Source of the DNA: Haematobia irritans
Taxonomy: Eukaryota; Arthropoda; Insecta; Diptera; Muscidae
Assembly: GCF_050003625.1 (NCBI RefSeq)
Contig: NC_134399.1
Span: forward strand, 223,938,975-224,002,974
DNA: 64,000 bases
Direction: 5' to 3'
Shown: piece after piece, positions 35,207-45,767 of the stretch
How the letters are laid out: the number at the start of each line of letters is the position of its first letter
How positions within the stretch are numbered: the stretch's first letter is position 1
Notes under the pieces: model-generated
The model's input: only the letters and a program-made list of their open reading frames with translations
Database searches by the model: none
What the model was told of the DNA's origin: nothing
Position numbers and translations under genes: made by a program

Positions 35207-35503
35207 ATAAATTTTCTATTGGAATACAATTTTGACAAAATTTCCTATAGAAATAAAATTTTGACAATATTTTTATGGAAATAATAATATTTTGACAAAA
35301 ATTTCTATAGAAATAAAATTTCGACAAAATTTTCATAAGAAATAAAATTTTGACAACATTTTCTATAGAAATACAATTTTGACAAAAATTTCAACAGAAA
35401 TGAAATATTGATAAGATTTTCAATAGAAATGAAATTTTGACAAAATTTCCAATAGTAACAACATTTTGACAAAATTTTCTATAGAAATAAAATTTTGAAA
35501 ATA
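35207..35503 (-). repeat. 29-bp minisatellite, left part
   Basis: About ten worn units in the orientation TTGACAAAATTTTCTATAG. Split from 36594-36735 by a transposon inserted at TA. Confidence 0.75.
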
Positions 35504-35605
35504 AAGGGTGGTTCAATTGTAAGGGCCGATGTTGAATGGGAACCACACCTAAACGCCAAGTTTTTTCCAAATTTTATTTGACATTTCTCTATTTCAGACT
35601 TATTC

Positions 35606-36486
35606 AATTTGAACCATGGACGTCGTGAATGGGCAGAATGGTTCCAAGAAATGGCAACAGTGGATGATCAATTTTCGAAGAAAATCAACTTCAGTGATGA
35701 GGCACATTTTCACCTCAGTGGATTCATCAATAAACAGAATTGCCGCATTTGGCCGAATGAGAATCAAAGAGTGATTGTCGAAAAACCAATGCACCCACAA
35801 AGAGTGACTGTTTGGTGCGGTTTATGGGCTGGCGGCATCATCGGGCCGTGTTTTTTCCAAAATGAGGCAGGTCAGGCAGTTACTGTGTATGGTGTTCGCT
35901 ATCGTGAGATGATAACGAACTTTTTATGGCCCGAATTGGAAGATATGGATATGGACGATATGTGGTTTCAGTAGGACAGTGCCACTTGCCACACAGCTAA
36001 CGAAACAATGGATCTTTTGCGCAACAAATTCAATGGCCGTGTTATCTCACGTAATGGCGATGTCAATTGGCCGCCAAGATCATGTGATTTGACACCGTTG
36101 GACATTTTTCTTTGGGGTTTCTTTTGGGTAAGCCAGCAACAATTCGAGAGCTAAAGGATGAGATAATTCGGCACATTAACGGCATAGAACCTCCATTATG
36201 CCTCAGCGTCATCGAAAATTTGGACCATCGGATGAAGGTGTCAAAATTACGGTAAGTACGGATTTTCTAAATCGAAGAAGAAAATTCTTTATTTAATCCC
36301 GAAAATATTAAGTACAGATGCAGATTGCACTTCTTTTAAGTACGGAAAGTGTTTGATTGAAGCTAGTGAAACTCCATTTAATCCTAATTTGTACTTGATT
36401 CAATTTAAGCTTACATTAAACCAATCGGATGAAGGTGTGCCACCGAGGTCGCGGCGACATTTGGCCGATATTTTGTTCCATACATA
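35606..36486 (+). pseudogene. DD41D transposase, broken
   Basis: Readable blocks: INFSDEAHFHLSG (first catalytic Asp), NKQNCRIW, VTVWCGLWAGGIIGP, then FQ-stop-DSATCHTA (second Asp; CAG to TAG nonsense change), SCDLTPLDIFLWG with the third Asp 41 residues after the second. D-D41-D marks the rosa-type branch of the IS630/Tc1/mariner group. After LWGF a frameshift/deletion follows, then a piece reading GKPATIRELKDEI, the insertion at 36237-36423, and the C-terminal KVCHRGRGGHLADILF. It would have cut and joined the element's own ends; it is dead. Confidence 0.75.
36237..36423 (+). mobile_element. 187-bp insert copied from the element at 39 kb
   Basis: Apart from a 6-bp gap (TCCGCA missing) it is, by eye, identical to 39035-39227. 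It is flanked by ATCGGATGAA (36227-36236 and 36424-36433), extendable to 15 bp because GGTGT follows both. No TIR or poly-A. Confidence 0.75.
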
Positions 36487-36593
36487 ATTGAGTAATACCA
36501 ATATATCATAATAAAATAAAATTACAATAATTTCCTAAATAGTTTGTGTTTTACTCAAAATCAACATCGGCCCTTGAAATTTTAACCACCCTT

Positions 36594-36830
36594 TATTTTC
36601 TATAGAAATAAAATGTTGACAAAATTTCTATAGAAACAACATTTTGAGAAAATTTTCTCTAGAAATAAAATTTTGAGAAAATTTTCTATAGAAATAAAAT
36701 TTTGAGAAATTTTTCTATGTAAATAAAGGTTTGCAAAATAAGATTTTCTTGTTTAGTAGTTTTGTGGTAAAAATTTCTCAAAATTTTTGTAGATTATTTT
36801 TGGTTCGAGTGGCAACCGTGATATCTTGGC
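36594..36830 (-). repeat. 29-bp minisatellite, right part, and element end
   Basis: Five worn units, then spacer, then GTAGATTATTTTTGG and the terminus GTGGCAACCGTG (36815-36826), complement of CACGGTTGCCAC at 34983. Confidence 0.65.
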
Positions 36831-36837
36831 GCTTAAG

Positions 36838-37101
36838 ACCCCACATCGGGAGGTCGATATAGCTCATCTTCGAACTAGACCTGCCTGCAGACAAAATATA
36901 AGTTCATGCAAAATTTCAGGACGATAGCTTCATTATCGAAGACTGTAGCGTGATTACAACAGATAGACGGACAAGGATATATCATCTTAGAGTTTCTCCC
37001 TGACCTAGAATATGTATAATTTATACAGTCGGAAATCAATATTTCGATGTGTTACAAACAGAGTGACAAACTTTTGGTGATGGGGGTATAAAAGACTATT
37101 A
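36838..37101 (-). mobile_element. DINE-like family 3 head fragment
   Basis: 'GCGTGATTACAACAGATAGACGGAC', reduced to its parts: GATTACAACAGA, AGACGGACA, then 'GTATAATTTATACAGTCGG', 'TTTCGATGTGTTACAAACAG' and 'GGTGATGGGGGTATAAAAG'. The order equals 47640-47816. Confidence 0.6.
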
Positions 37102-37234
37102 TTCGAATTTAAAGATCACAAAAAATCGTATTTGACATTTCGAACTCTTCTTGACAAAAAGTCGATTACTCTAAAAGTCGATTTTTTCAGATTTGAATTT
37201 TGCGAGATTCTGTCTCTGAGGTCATCTGTACGAA

Positions 37235-38682
37235 CCCAGCGAGCAATTATGTCCGACGTGTCGGACGTCCGAAAACGTCTGCTAAATCTCTGGTATTATA
37301 TCAGACATTTAGCGGAAATTCTGTTATTTCTTCCGAGATTTATCCGACTTTGTCTGCACATTCTCGGATCTTTTTTCAGACGATGTCTGCACAATCTCTG
37401 AAGTTTCGTACGAGAACTAACCGACGTAGTCGGCAGAATCTCTGAAGGGAATTTTGTCAACCGAGATTTGACCGAAAACCTCTGCAAAAGTTCGGAAGGA
37501 ATTTTTGTTTTTGCATTTTGTTATTATTTTTGCATTCCATTGTCAGTTTCTATTGTGATATCGCGCGGAACAGATCGTACAAATAAAACGGTGAGTGAAT
37601 AAACAAAATAGTGGCAAAATGAAGTGTTAAAATAGTAAATAACAATATCATAACGGTGTTCTAAAAAAAAATAAAAAAAAACTTATATTTAAAGACGACA
37701 ACATTGCTTCAAAATTTTCTTGGTCAAATACGAACAATAACATACCTGTCAAGGATATTTTATAAAGTTGCTTAAAGGTATTTACAACAGCGCTATTGTT
37801 ATTATTATCTTAATGATTATAAATTTATTTTTTAGATGTCACATTTGAAAGAATTCCTCAAACGTCGAATTCTACGATTGAATTAAATATGAAGGCTTTT
37901 TTCAATTCAGCAAAAGATCGGCTGAATAAAAGAAATAAGAGAAAGATTGCCGAAGTATAATGTACATATTTTTTAACAATATTAGGTTACTTTATATTTA
38001 ACATATTGAATTGAATTTAAAAAATTAATTGTTATACGTTTAAAAACAAACATTGAATTAATAAACTAGGTTACTTTATATTTTATTTTACCGCTGAATT
38101 GTTATACGTTTAAAAACAAACATTGAATTAATAAACTACCATTAAATTTAACAAATTAATATGATCTCTTAGAATAACATAGATTTTAAATAACTTTGAA
38201 ATAAAATTTTAGTTTTAAATCTTTTTAAATAACTTTGAAGCACATTTTTAATTGTCCGACAAAAGTCCGAGCTTCTCGGTAGAAAGTCGGACAAAGTGTC
38301 CGACAATGGTCCAAATTTCTCCGAACAAAATCTGATATAATGTCCGAGAAAGGTCCGATATTCTCTGCTAAATGTCGGGAAAAATGTCCGAGAGTTGTCC
38401 GAGATGCTCTGCTAAAATGTCCGAGAATTGTCCGAGATGCTCTGCTAAATGTCGGTCAAACTGTCAGATTTCCCTCAGAATTGCCCATCCGAATTCGGAC
38501 AGAATTCTATCGGAATGTCGGGACAATCTTCCGATTTCCCTCAGACATTTCGGTCCGAATTCTTGTCAACCGCTCATTATACTTTCCGAACGAATTCGGA
38601 CCGAATTCGGAATCAGACTCGGATGATTTAGCAGACGTTCTGTCAGAATTCGGTCCGAATTCGGAAGTAATTGTTCGCTGGG
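37235..38682. mobile_element. TIR element full of GTCCGA repeats, with a spliced exon remnant
   Basis: Ends CCCAGCGAGCAATTA and complement of TAATTGTTCGCTGGG, 1,448 bp apart. Both subterminal 300-450 bp regions are dense in GTCCGA/TCGGAC and TCTGCTAAAT motifs in both orientations. The middle (37500-38240) has different composition and includes a plausible gene end. No clear target duplication, so the superfamily is not assigned. Confidence 0.65.
37836..37960 (+). pseudogene. Candidate last exon of an internally deleted transposon gene
   Basis: A donor-like ACG|GTGAGTG at 37590/37591 and an acceptor TTTATTTTTTAG ending at 37835 bound a 245-bp AT-rich intron candidate. After it, 41 codons stay open to TAA at 37958-37960, ending in a basic segment DRLNKRNKRKIAEV. 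AT-rich tail sequence follows. I recognise no family. A real gene end kept in a deletion derivative is an inference. Confidence 0.4.
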
Positions 38683-38702
38683 AAGCCACAAAAAATGACC
38701 TA

Positions 38703-38990
38703 CACTGAAAAATATTGTCGCGAGCCAAATATCTCATGTCCTTAAAATGCGAATGCCAAGTTTTCTTAGAATAGAAGACGCATTTCTCTGATATAAAGTT
38801 TTTCCTTGTCCAAAAGTCGATAAACCTTTCAAAAAAGTCATTTTGTCCTCATAGTTAAGTGATTCCACATAAAATTGGGTATCCAAAAATGAAACAAAAT
38901 TTTGTTTGACTACGGCCAACCTGGCTTTAATAATTATAAAAAAAATCTTCAAAATTAATGAAATAGTCTTTTGGAAATTTGGACCACATA
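38703..38990 (+). mobile_element. TA-flanked MITE M1, left part only
   Basis: Starts CACTGAAAAATATTGTCG after TA and matches 54163-54430 (AGAAGACGCATTTCTC, CTTGTCCAAAAGTCGATAAA). Cut by the element at 38991. Confidence 0.7.
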
Positions 38991-40898
38991 CACCCAAATT
39001 TAAAGAGAAAAGTTTACTTGATTCAAGCCGTAGCGGTGTCAAAATTACGGTAAGTACGGATTTTCTAAATCGAAGAAGAAAATTCTTTATTTAATCCCGA
39101 AAATATTAAGTACAGATGCAGATTGCACTTCTTTTAAGTACGGAAAGTGTTTGATTGAAGCTAGTGAAACTCCATTTAATCCTAATTTGTACTTGATTCA
39201 ATCCGCATTTAAGCTTACATTAAACCAAATAGCGCTTAACTTGAGCCAAAATGAACTTGTTTTAAGCGGATTCAATGTTTGGATTAATCTTTTTTATTCT
39301 TGAATATAATCCTAATATTCTTGATTCAGGAACGATCTGTACTTGATTTAATCCCGAACCGTATTCGATGTTATTTTATTTTAGTATTTTAATGTGTAAT
39401 TCCCATAAAGTAAAAAATTTTTCATATATTTTTAAAATATTTTTATCAATCTTTTTTTTTATATCGATACATTTGTAATGAAACTGCATTATACAAATAA
39501 TATACCAAGGTGAAGAAGTAGTTACATAGATTTATAATATAGGTAATTGATTCAAGTACAAAATACATGTTATTAATAAAAATAAATATATACAAAATAA
39601 TATAAAATATAAAAATATATATTTATTTATTTTTATTTTCCAAATCAGCAGTTCTTGCATGGAGAAAACTTGGGCCAGGAAGCAAGAAACTCAGAGGAAT
39701 TCAACTTTTGTAGGCCTTGTCGTTTTAAATTGTAAGTTTTCCTCCACTTATCACATATGTCTGCCAAATCCATTGGCGCTCTGTTCAAGCACTCCTTTGA
39801 CGCTGATGTTTCGTTTGTTGAACTTTTGGAGAGCCGCGTCGTCCTATTTTCACAAATTTCCGCATGGATTTCCATTTCCACACCTTGGTATTAAGTAGAG
39901 AATAAGAAATAATAGAGAATAAGAAGTATTATTCCCTATTTAAAATATATTTCAAAACATAAAATAATTATAACAATTATTTCTATAAAACGATGCGACG
40001 ACGACGATGAGTCGGCAGTACTTAAATCAAGCCGACAATATTCTTGGTATACCAATGACAAATTTTTTTTGTTAGTATATAGACGCTACGTTTGTTAATA
40101 GATATATGCAGAATCAATGAAAATATGATGAAATACATATTTATTGGCAAGTAGCCATTTTAAACTAATAAACTTTATTTTTACTTACCTTTTAAATATT
40201 TGTATGCTGTCTCAACTTTTCTTATTCATAATTTCTAAAGCTACTTCACTGTCACTTAGGGTCTAAGCACACAATAATACCAAAATAATTTGGCAAATAA
40301 AATGCAAGCGAAGCTATAAACACAAAATCGGAATCAAAACTTACGCACATTTACACCCACAATGTTTCATACATACGAAGAACATTTTTTGGTGGTAAAA
40401 CATCTGTAAGAGTAACAAGGAGAGCAAAACTTTATTTTGCATTCCAATGTGCTCATAAATGAGTATCAAGTAAAAGTGTTCTTATTTTAAGCCAGATTCG
40501 GCTTGAGATAGCAAATCAAATGCAACCAAACACACACGATGCTCTGAACGTGTAAGCCTCAAAATAAGCCATAGTCAACTTAAGATAGCAAACGAAATGG
40601 AAGCCACTACCATTACAAGCAAAACAGTTTTTGGGGGTTGAAAATCGATGAGAGCATTAAGGAGAACCAAACTCTATTTTGTGCTCTCATGAGCTAAGTC
40701 TCACTGGCATATTAAGTATCAATTTTCTTGTTTTAATCCAAAACAAGCTTAATTCAAACTTTAAGTACTTCAGTTACACAAACAACACTTTCTACTTAAT
40801 ATGAGTATAACTTAGTATTTACGTACTTAAAATTTTAAGTGCAAATTCAGGCTAAAAATAAGAATTTGAAACTTTAGAAGTCCAGCTTTCTTTGGGTG
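38991..40898. mobile_element. Putative TA-flanked TIR element of 1.9 kb
   Basis: CACCCAAA at the left and TTTGGGTG at the right, each next to TA (38989-38990, 40899-40900). Non-coding; rich in TTAAGTAC and related motifs; contains the source of the 187-bp insert at 36237. The 78-79 codon frames on opposite strands at 39645-39898 are not recognised. The TIR match is short, so boundaries are tentative. Confidence 0.45.
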
Positions 40899-40900
40899 TA

Positions 40901-41591
40901 TAAGCTATGTTTTAAGCTATACACTTATTGGCCACTCTCGTTGATTATTAAACGCTTAATATTTAAAACAAGATCTATACCAATTTAAACGCTTTGGAGT
41001 TTACATCACTCTCTCCTTTTCTCTCTCTCTCCTTCTCGCTCTCTTAGCATCTGGATGTTTTCCTCTTACCATTGTCGAGTCTTTTGAATTTTCTACAAAT
41101 GGAATATAGTATATAAAATTGAACTAAAAATATGGACTAAAAAGGATATTTGGTGTAATCCTTTTAACATTTCCCGTTTTTCTCTTCCGAAATATAATTT
41201 TTATTTTTCGTTTAACAGTTTTCCTTGGTATTACATCATTTTGTATACTGATAGAAGAAGCTTCCTTTGGATTGTCTGTATGTCAATCTTCCAATTCAGT
41301 GGCTGACAATATTTTCCTTCACTGAGCACTGAGTGTTATGCTCTTACCCATATAGCCCATTTTTTGTGTGTTTTTTCTTTTGGTAAAATCGGAATTATAT
41401 ACGCACTTACCCGCAAATGCACACAAACTCACATTGATGATGGTGTTGTGTATGTTATTTGTATTTGCACATACACTTGGAAATTTTTTATTCTCGAGAG
41501 AGATTGGGATTATAGTGACATTTTCATAAACTGTTGTATGGGTACTTTAGTACGAAAGATATATGTGGGAAATTTACATATGGGAACTATA
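40901..41591. other. Intergenic, no gene seen
   Basis: CT-rich run CTCTCTCCTTTTCTCTCTCT at 41010-41045; otherwise AT-rich unassigned sequence. Confidence 0.45.
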
Positions 41592-42840
41592 ACAGGTTAG
41601 CTGATAAGTTCCCGGTCTGACACATAGATGGCGTCGCTAATATTAAATGCATATTATTTTTATATAGTACAAACCTTCAAATGATTCGTGCCAAATTTGA
41701 CGTCTGTAAGTCAATTAGTTTGTGAGATAGAGCGTATTTTGTGAAGCTACTTTTGTTATTGTGAAAAAAATGGGAAAAAAAGGAATTTTGTGTTTTGATA
41801 AAATACTGTTTTCTGAAGGGGAAAACTTGGCTTGATAATGAGTTTCCGGACTCTGCCCCAGGGAAATCAACAATAATTGATTGGTATGCAAAATTCAAGC
41901 GTGGTGAAATGAGCACGGAGGACGGTGAACACAGTGGATGTCCGAAAGATGTGGTTACCGAGGAAAACATCAAAAAAATCCACAAAATGATTTTGAATGA
42001 CCGTAAAATGAAGTTGATCGAGATAGCAGAGGTCTTAAAGATATCAAAGGAACGTGTTGGTCATATCATTCATCAATATTTGGATATGCGGAAGCTCTGT
42101 GCAAAATGGGTGCCGCGCGAGCTCACATTTGACCAAAAACAACAACGTGTTGATGATTCTGAGCGGTGTTAACTCGTAATACACCCGAATTTTACCGTCG
42201 ATATGTGACAATGGATGAAACATGGCTCCATCACTACACTCCTGAGTCCAATCGACAGTCGGCTGAGTGGACAGCGACCGGTGAACCGTCTTCGAATCGT
42301 GGAAAGACTCAAAAGTCCGCTGGCAAAGTAATGGCCTCTGTTTTTTGGGATGTGCTTGGAATAATTTTTATCGATTATCTTGAGAAGGGAAAAACCATCA
42401 ACAGTGACTATTATATGGCGTTATTGGAGCGTTTGAAGGTCGAAATCGCGGCAAAACGGCCCCATATGAAGAAGAAAAAAGACAACGCACCGTGCCACAA
42501 GTCATTGAGAACGATGGCAAAAATTCATGAATTGGGCTTCGAATTGCTTCCCCACCCACCGTATTCTCCAGACCTGGCCCCAGAGACTTTTTCTTGTTCT
42601 CAGACCTCAAAAGGATGCTCGCAGGGAAAAAATTTGGCTGCAATGAAGATGTGATCGCCGAAACTGAGGCCTATTTTGAGGCAAAACCGAAGTAGTACTA
42701 CCAAAATGGTATCAAAAAATTGGAAGGTCGTGATAATCGTTGTATCGCTCTTGAAGGGAACTATGCTGAATAATAAAAACGAATTTTGACAAAAAAATGT
42801 GTTTTTCTTTGTTAGACTGGGGACTTATCAGCCAACCTGT
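41592..42840 (+). mobile_element. mariner (D34D) element with TA duplication
   Basis: Ends ACAGGTTAGCTGATAAG and complement of CTTATCAGCCAACCTGT, flanked by TA (41590-41591 and 42841-42842). 1,249 bp, the usual mariner length. Same family as 20391-21586 but better preserved. It is inserted at the edge of DINE-like family 2 sequence. Confidence 0.9.
41771..42777 (+). pseudogene. mariner transposase, broken
   Basis: Covers the whole gene: start region, helix-turn-helix (TWLDNEFPDSAPGKST, IIDWYAKFKRGE), WVPREL, VTMDETWLHHY, DNAPCH, SPDLAP, and the C-terminal YQNGIKKLEGR. Breaks: frameshift near 41815, loss of a few bases at 42165-42170 (SERC then LTRN), a short deletion just before DNAPCH, a 1-bp deletion right after SPDLAP that removes the third Asp from frame, and a stop near 42695. 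Expected length about 345 residues. Non-functional. Confidence 0.85.
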
Positions 42841-42842
42841 TA

Positions 42843-43606
42843 CCTAAATCTGAACCGTTTTCAACCAAATTTGATAGGCTTTACGACACTACCAGTTGTA
42901 CACTTTGTGCGAAACTTAGAGAAAAACAGAGATAAAAATTTGGCTTCTAGAGCCAATTAAGTGCATATCGGGCAAAAGATATGTATGGGAGATATAGGTT
43001 AGGTTAGGTTATGTGGCAGCCCGATGTATCAGGCTCACTTAGACTATTCAGTCCATTGTGATACCACAGTGGTGAACTTCTCTCTTATCACTGTGTGCTG
43101 CCCGATTCCATGTTAAGCTCAATGACAAGGGACCTCCTTTTTATAGCCGAGTCCGAACGGCGTTCCACATTCCAGTGAAACCACTTAGAGAAGCTTTGAA
43201 ACCCTCAGAAATGTCACCAGCATTACTGAGGTGGGATAATCCACCGCTGAAAAACTTTTTGGTGTTCGGTCGTAGCAGGAATCGAACCCACGACCTTGTG
43301 TATGCAAGGCGGGCATGCTAACCATTGCACCACGGTGGTATGGGAGATATAGCTAAATCTGAACCGATTTATTTCAAAATCAATAGGTTTTTATTCTGAG
43401 AAAAAATAGTTACTTGCGCCAGATTCGAAATTGATTGGACCAAAACCTAGACTTTGATAACGAAAAAGTGTTCACAGACAGATCAACGGACGGACGGACG
43501 GACATGGCAAAATCGACTCTGGTCATTATTGCTAAAGACACCATGTATCTGTCTCGTCTCCTTCTGTGTCTGGCCACAGTGTGGTTCAAGGTATAAAACA
43601 GTCGGT
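42843..43606 (-). mobile_element. DINE-like family 2 fragment
   Basis: Units with 'AAATCTGAACCG', 'CATATCGGGCAAAAG', then the head 'GACGGACGGACGGACATGGC', 'AAATCGACTC' and a degraded terminal hairpin near 43570-43600. Interrupted by a SINE. Confidence 0.65.
42998..43338 (-). mobile_element. tRNA-derived SINE with 14-bp target duplication
   Basis: Near full length, tail TTAGGTTAGGTTA to head ACCACCGTGG; direct repeats TATGGGAGATATAG at 42984-42997 and 43339-43352. Confidence 0.9.
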
Positions 43607-43658
43607 GCCACGTCGTCCACTCTTAAAATTTAGATATTTTTCCTCATAGGAGATTGTA

Positions 43659-44592
43659 AAGGGTGATTTGTTAAGAGCTTGATAACTTTTTTTAAAAGAA
43701 AAAACGCATAAAATTTGCAAAATCTCATCGGTTCTTTATTTGAAACGTTAGATTGGTCCATGACATTTACTTTTTGAAGATAATTTCATTTAAATGTTGA
43801 CCGCGGCTGCGTCTTAGGTGGTCCATTCGGAAAGTCCAATTTTGGGCAACTTTTTCGAGCATTTCGGCCGGAATAGCCCGAATTTCTTCGGAAATGTTGT
43901 CTTCCAAAGCTGGAATAGTTGCTGGCTTATTTCTGTAGACTTTAGACTTGACGTAGCCCCACAAAAAATAGTCTAAAGGCGTCAAATCGCATGATCTTGG
44001 TGGCCAACTTACCGGTCCATTTCTTGAGATGAATTGTTCTCCGAAGTTTTCCCTCAAAATGGCCATAGAATCGCGAGCTGTGTGGCATGTAGCGCCATCT
44101 TGTTGAAACCACATGTCAACCAAGTTCAGTTCTTCCATTTTTGGCAACAAAAAGTTTGTTAGCATCGAACGATAGCGATCGCCATTCACCGTAACGTTGC
44201 GTCCAACAGCATCTTTGAAAAAATACGGTCCAATGATTCCACCAGCGTACAAACCACACCAAACAGTGCATTTTTCGGGATGCATGGGCAGTTCTTGAAC
44301 GGCTTCTGGTTGCTCTTCACTCCAAATGCGGCAATTTTGCTTATTTACGTCGCCATTCAACCAGAAATGAGCCTCATCGCTGAACAAAATTTGTCGATAA
44401 AAAAGCGGATTTTCTGCCACTGATTTTGGTAATAAAATTCAATGATTTGCAAGCGTTGCTCGTTAGTAAGTCTATTCATGATGAAATGTCAAAGCATACT
44501 GAGCATCTTTCTCTTTGACACCATGTCTGAAATCCCACGTGATCTGTCAAATACTAATGCATGAAAATCCTAACCTCAAAAGAATCACCCTT
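43659..44592 (-). mobile_element. DD41D mariner-family deletion derivative
   Basis: Ends AAGGGTGATT on both sides; TA flanks (43657-43658, 44593-44594). 934 bp. The 5' gene start (MNRLTNEQRLQIIEF near 44478) is joined directly to the catalytic part, so several hundred bp of N-terminal domain are missing. Confidence 0.8.
43767..44480 (-). pseudogene. DD41D transposase lacking most of the DNA-binding domain
   Basis: After the short start piece a frameshifted junction leads into a 217-codon open frame (43767-44420) that keeps all three catalytic residues: ILFSDEAHFWLNG, FQQDGATCH and LTPLDYFLWG, the last Asp 41 residues after the second. Also VTVNGDRYRSML and the C-terminal FRMDHLRRSRGQHLNEI. 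The paired helix-turn-helix region is gone, so it should not bind its ends. Sequence differs clearly from the 35.6 kb copy. Confidence 0.8.
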
Positions 44593-44594
44593 TA

Positions 44595-45764
44595 TATGTA
44601 CGAATATATATTTATTCCTTTATAATCATATGAGGAGCATAGGACCTCATAGAAAATATCCCAAAGAAATTTTTGTTTTAAAATGTTCTTCTTAAAATTT
44701 CGTTTTTGAAAAAAAGAAAATAAATTGCATGCAGAATTTATTTTCTTTTTTTTTCAAAGACGCATTTCACACCAATTACATTTTTTCTCTGCCTGTACAT
44801 GAGAATCGTCGAAGTAGTAATGTATAGGTTTTCCAGGATTATTTGTGCGAGTAGCATGAAAATATTGAGCTCTTCGTAAAGAAAAACTGTATCCGGACGA
44901 CTGAATGGTTGTACAGATGGGAGGATGATGATGGCTGTCTGGCTGGCTGTTTGTTGCTTGCTTGGTTTATGGTGGTTGCTTATGATGGTTTGGTTACTGA
45001 CAGCAAATAGTGTCGATCAAATAGTTCAAAATTCGTTTCGGAAATTCAAAAGAGAACAAGCATTTCTTTCTGGGAAATTTATGTTTTTCCTTTTCGTTTT
45101 TTCTTCACCCTTCACCTTTTGGCTCGTCTTCTTCCACAATTGCTTCTCTGTGAGCTTGAGCTTATTTGCACTTGAAGTACTTGCAAAGATTCGAACACGA
45201 ATTCAAAAATACACACATATCTGTGTGGGTGAGTATGGGTGTGTGAGTGTGCGTGTGCATGGCCAATATCCCTGTTAGTGTTTATATGTTTGAATGCATC
45301 TCCATATGGATTGGTGGTGTTTACTCATAACCACCATAATTCGTTTGTGAGATGTTTTATTATTAAATATTTATTGAGATGTTGCTACTGCTGTTGTTGT
45401 TATTGTTGTATATTTATTTCCAGGTCAATGATAAAAAGAAATTCTTCTTATAAATTTCCATTGAACAAATATGTGGCATGTTTCCGCTATGTGTGCGTAT
45501 GCATATATAAATGTTTTATTTATTTAAGAGTTTGTATATGGGCTTTTTGGTATTTTTACTTAAATTCATATTAAATGAAAATCATAATTGTATCGCATTA
45601 ATTCGTTTAATATTATAAGGGTATTGGGTTATTAAATTAAAGAAATATTTTAAAGAGAATTTAATGTAAAATTTTTTAAAGGTTTTCCATCTGCCAATTT
45701 AGTATTCAAACGGAAAGGAATTTTTATTTCATGATAAAGACCATGGTACCCCACTAATAAAAAC
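44595..45764. other. Intergenic or intronic, no gene seen
   Basis: Includes TG-rich (44935-44990, 45225-45260) and CTG/TTG-rich (45375-45412) microsatellite-like runs that open spurious frames of up to 117 codons. Nothing recognised. Confidence 0.45.
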
Positions 45765-45767
45765 AAG

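Larger units (their letters stand above)
35504..36593 (+). mobile_element. DD41D (rosa-like) mariner-family element, inactive
   Basis: Inverted ends AAGGGTGGTT plus AAGGGCCGATGTTGA inside both; TA on each side (35502-35503, 36594-36595). 1,090 bp including a 187-bp foreign insert. The N-terminal third of the gene is deleted. Confidence 0.75.

Noticed and set aside
44925..45574. 117- and 111-codon frames as exons
   Set aside because: Located over TG/CTG-rich runs, overlap one another and lack recognisable domains or splice context.
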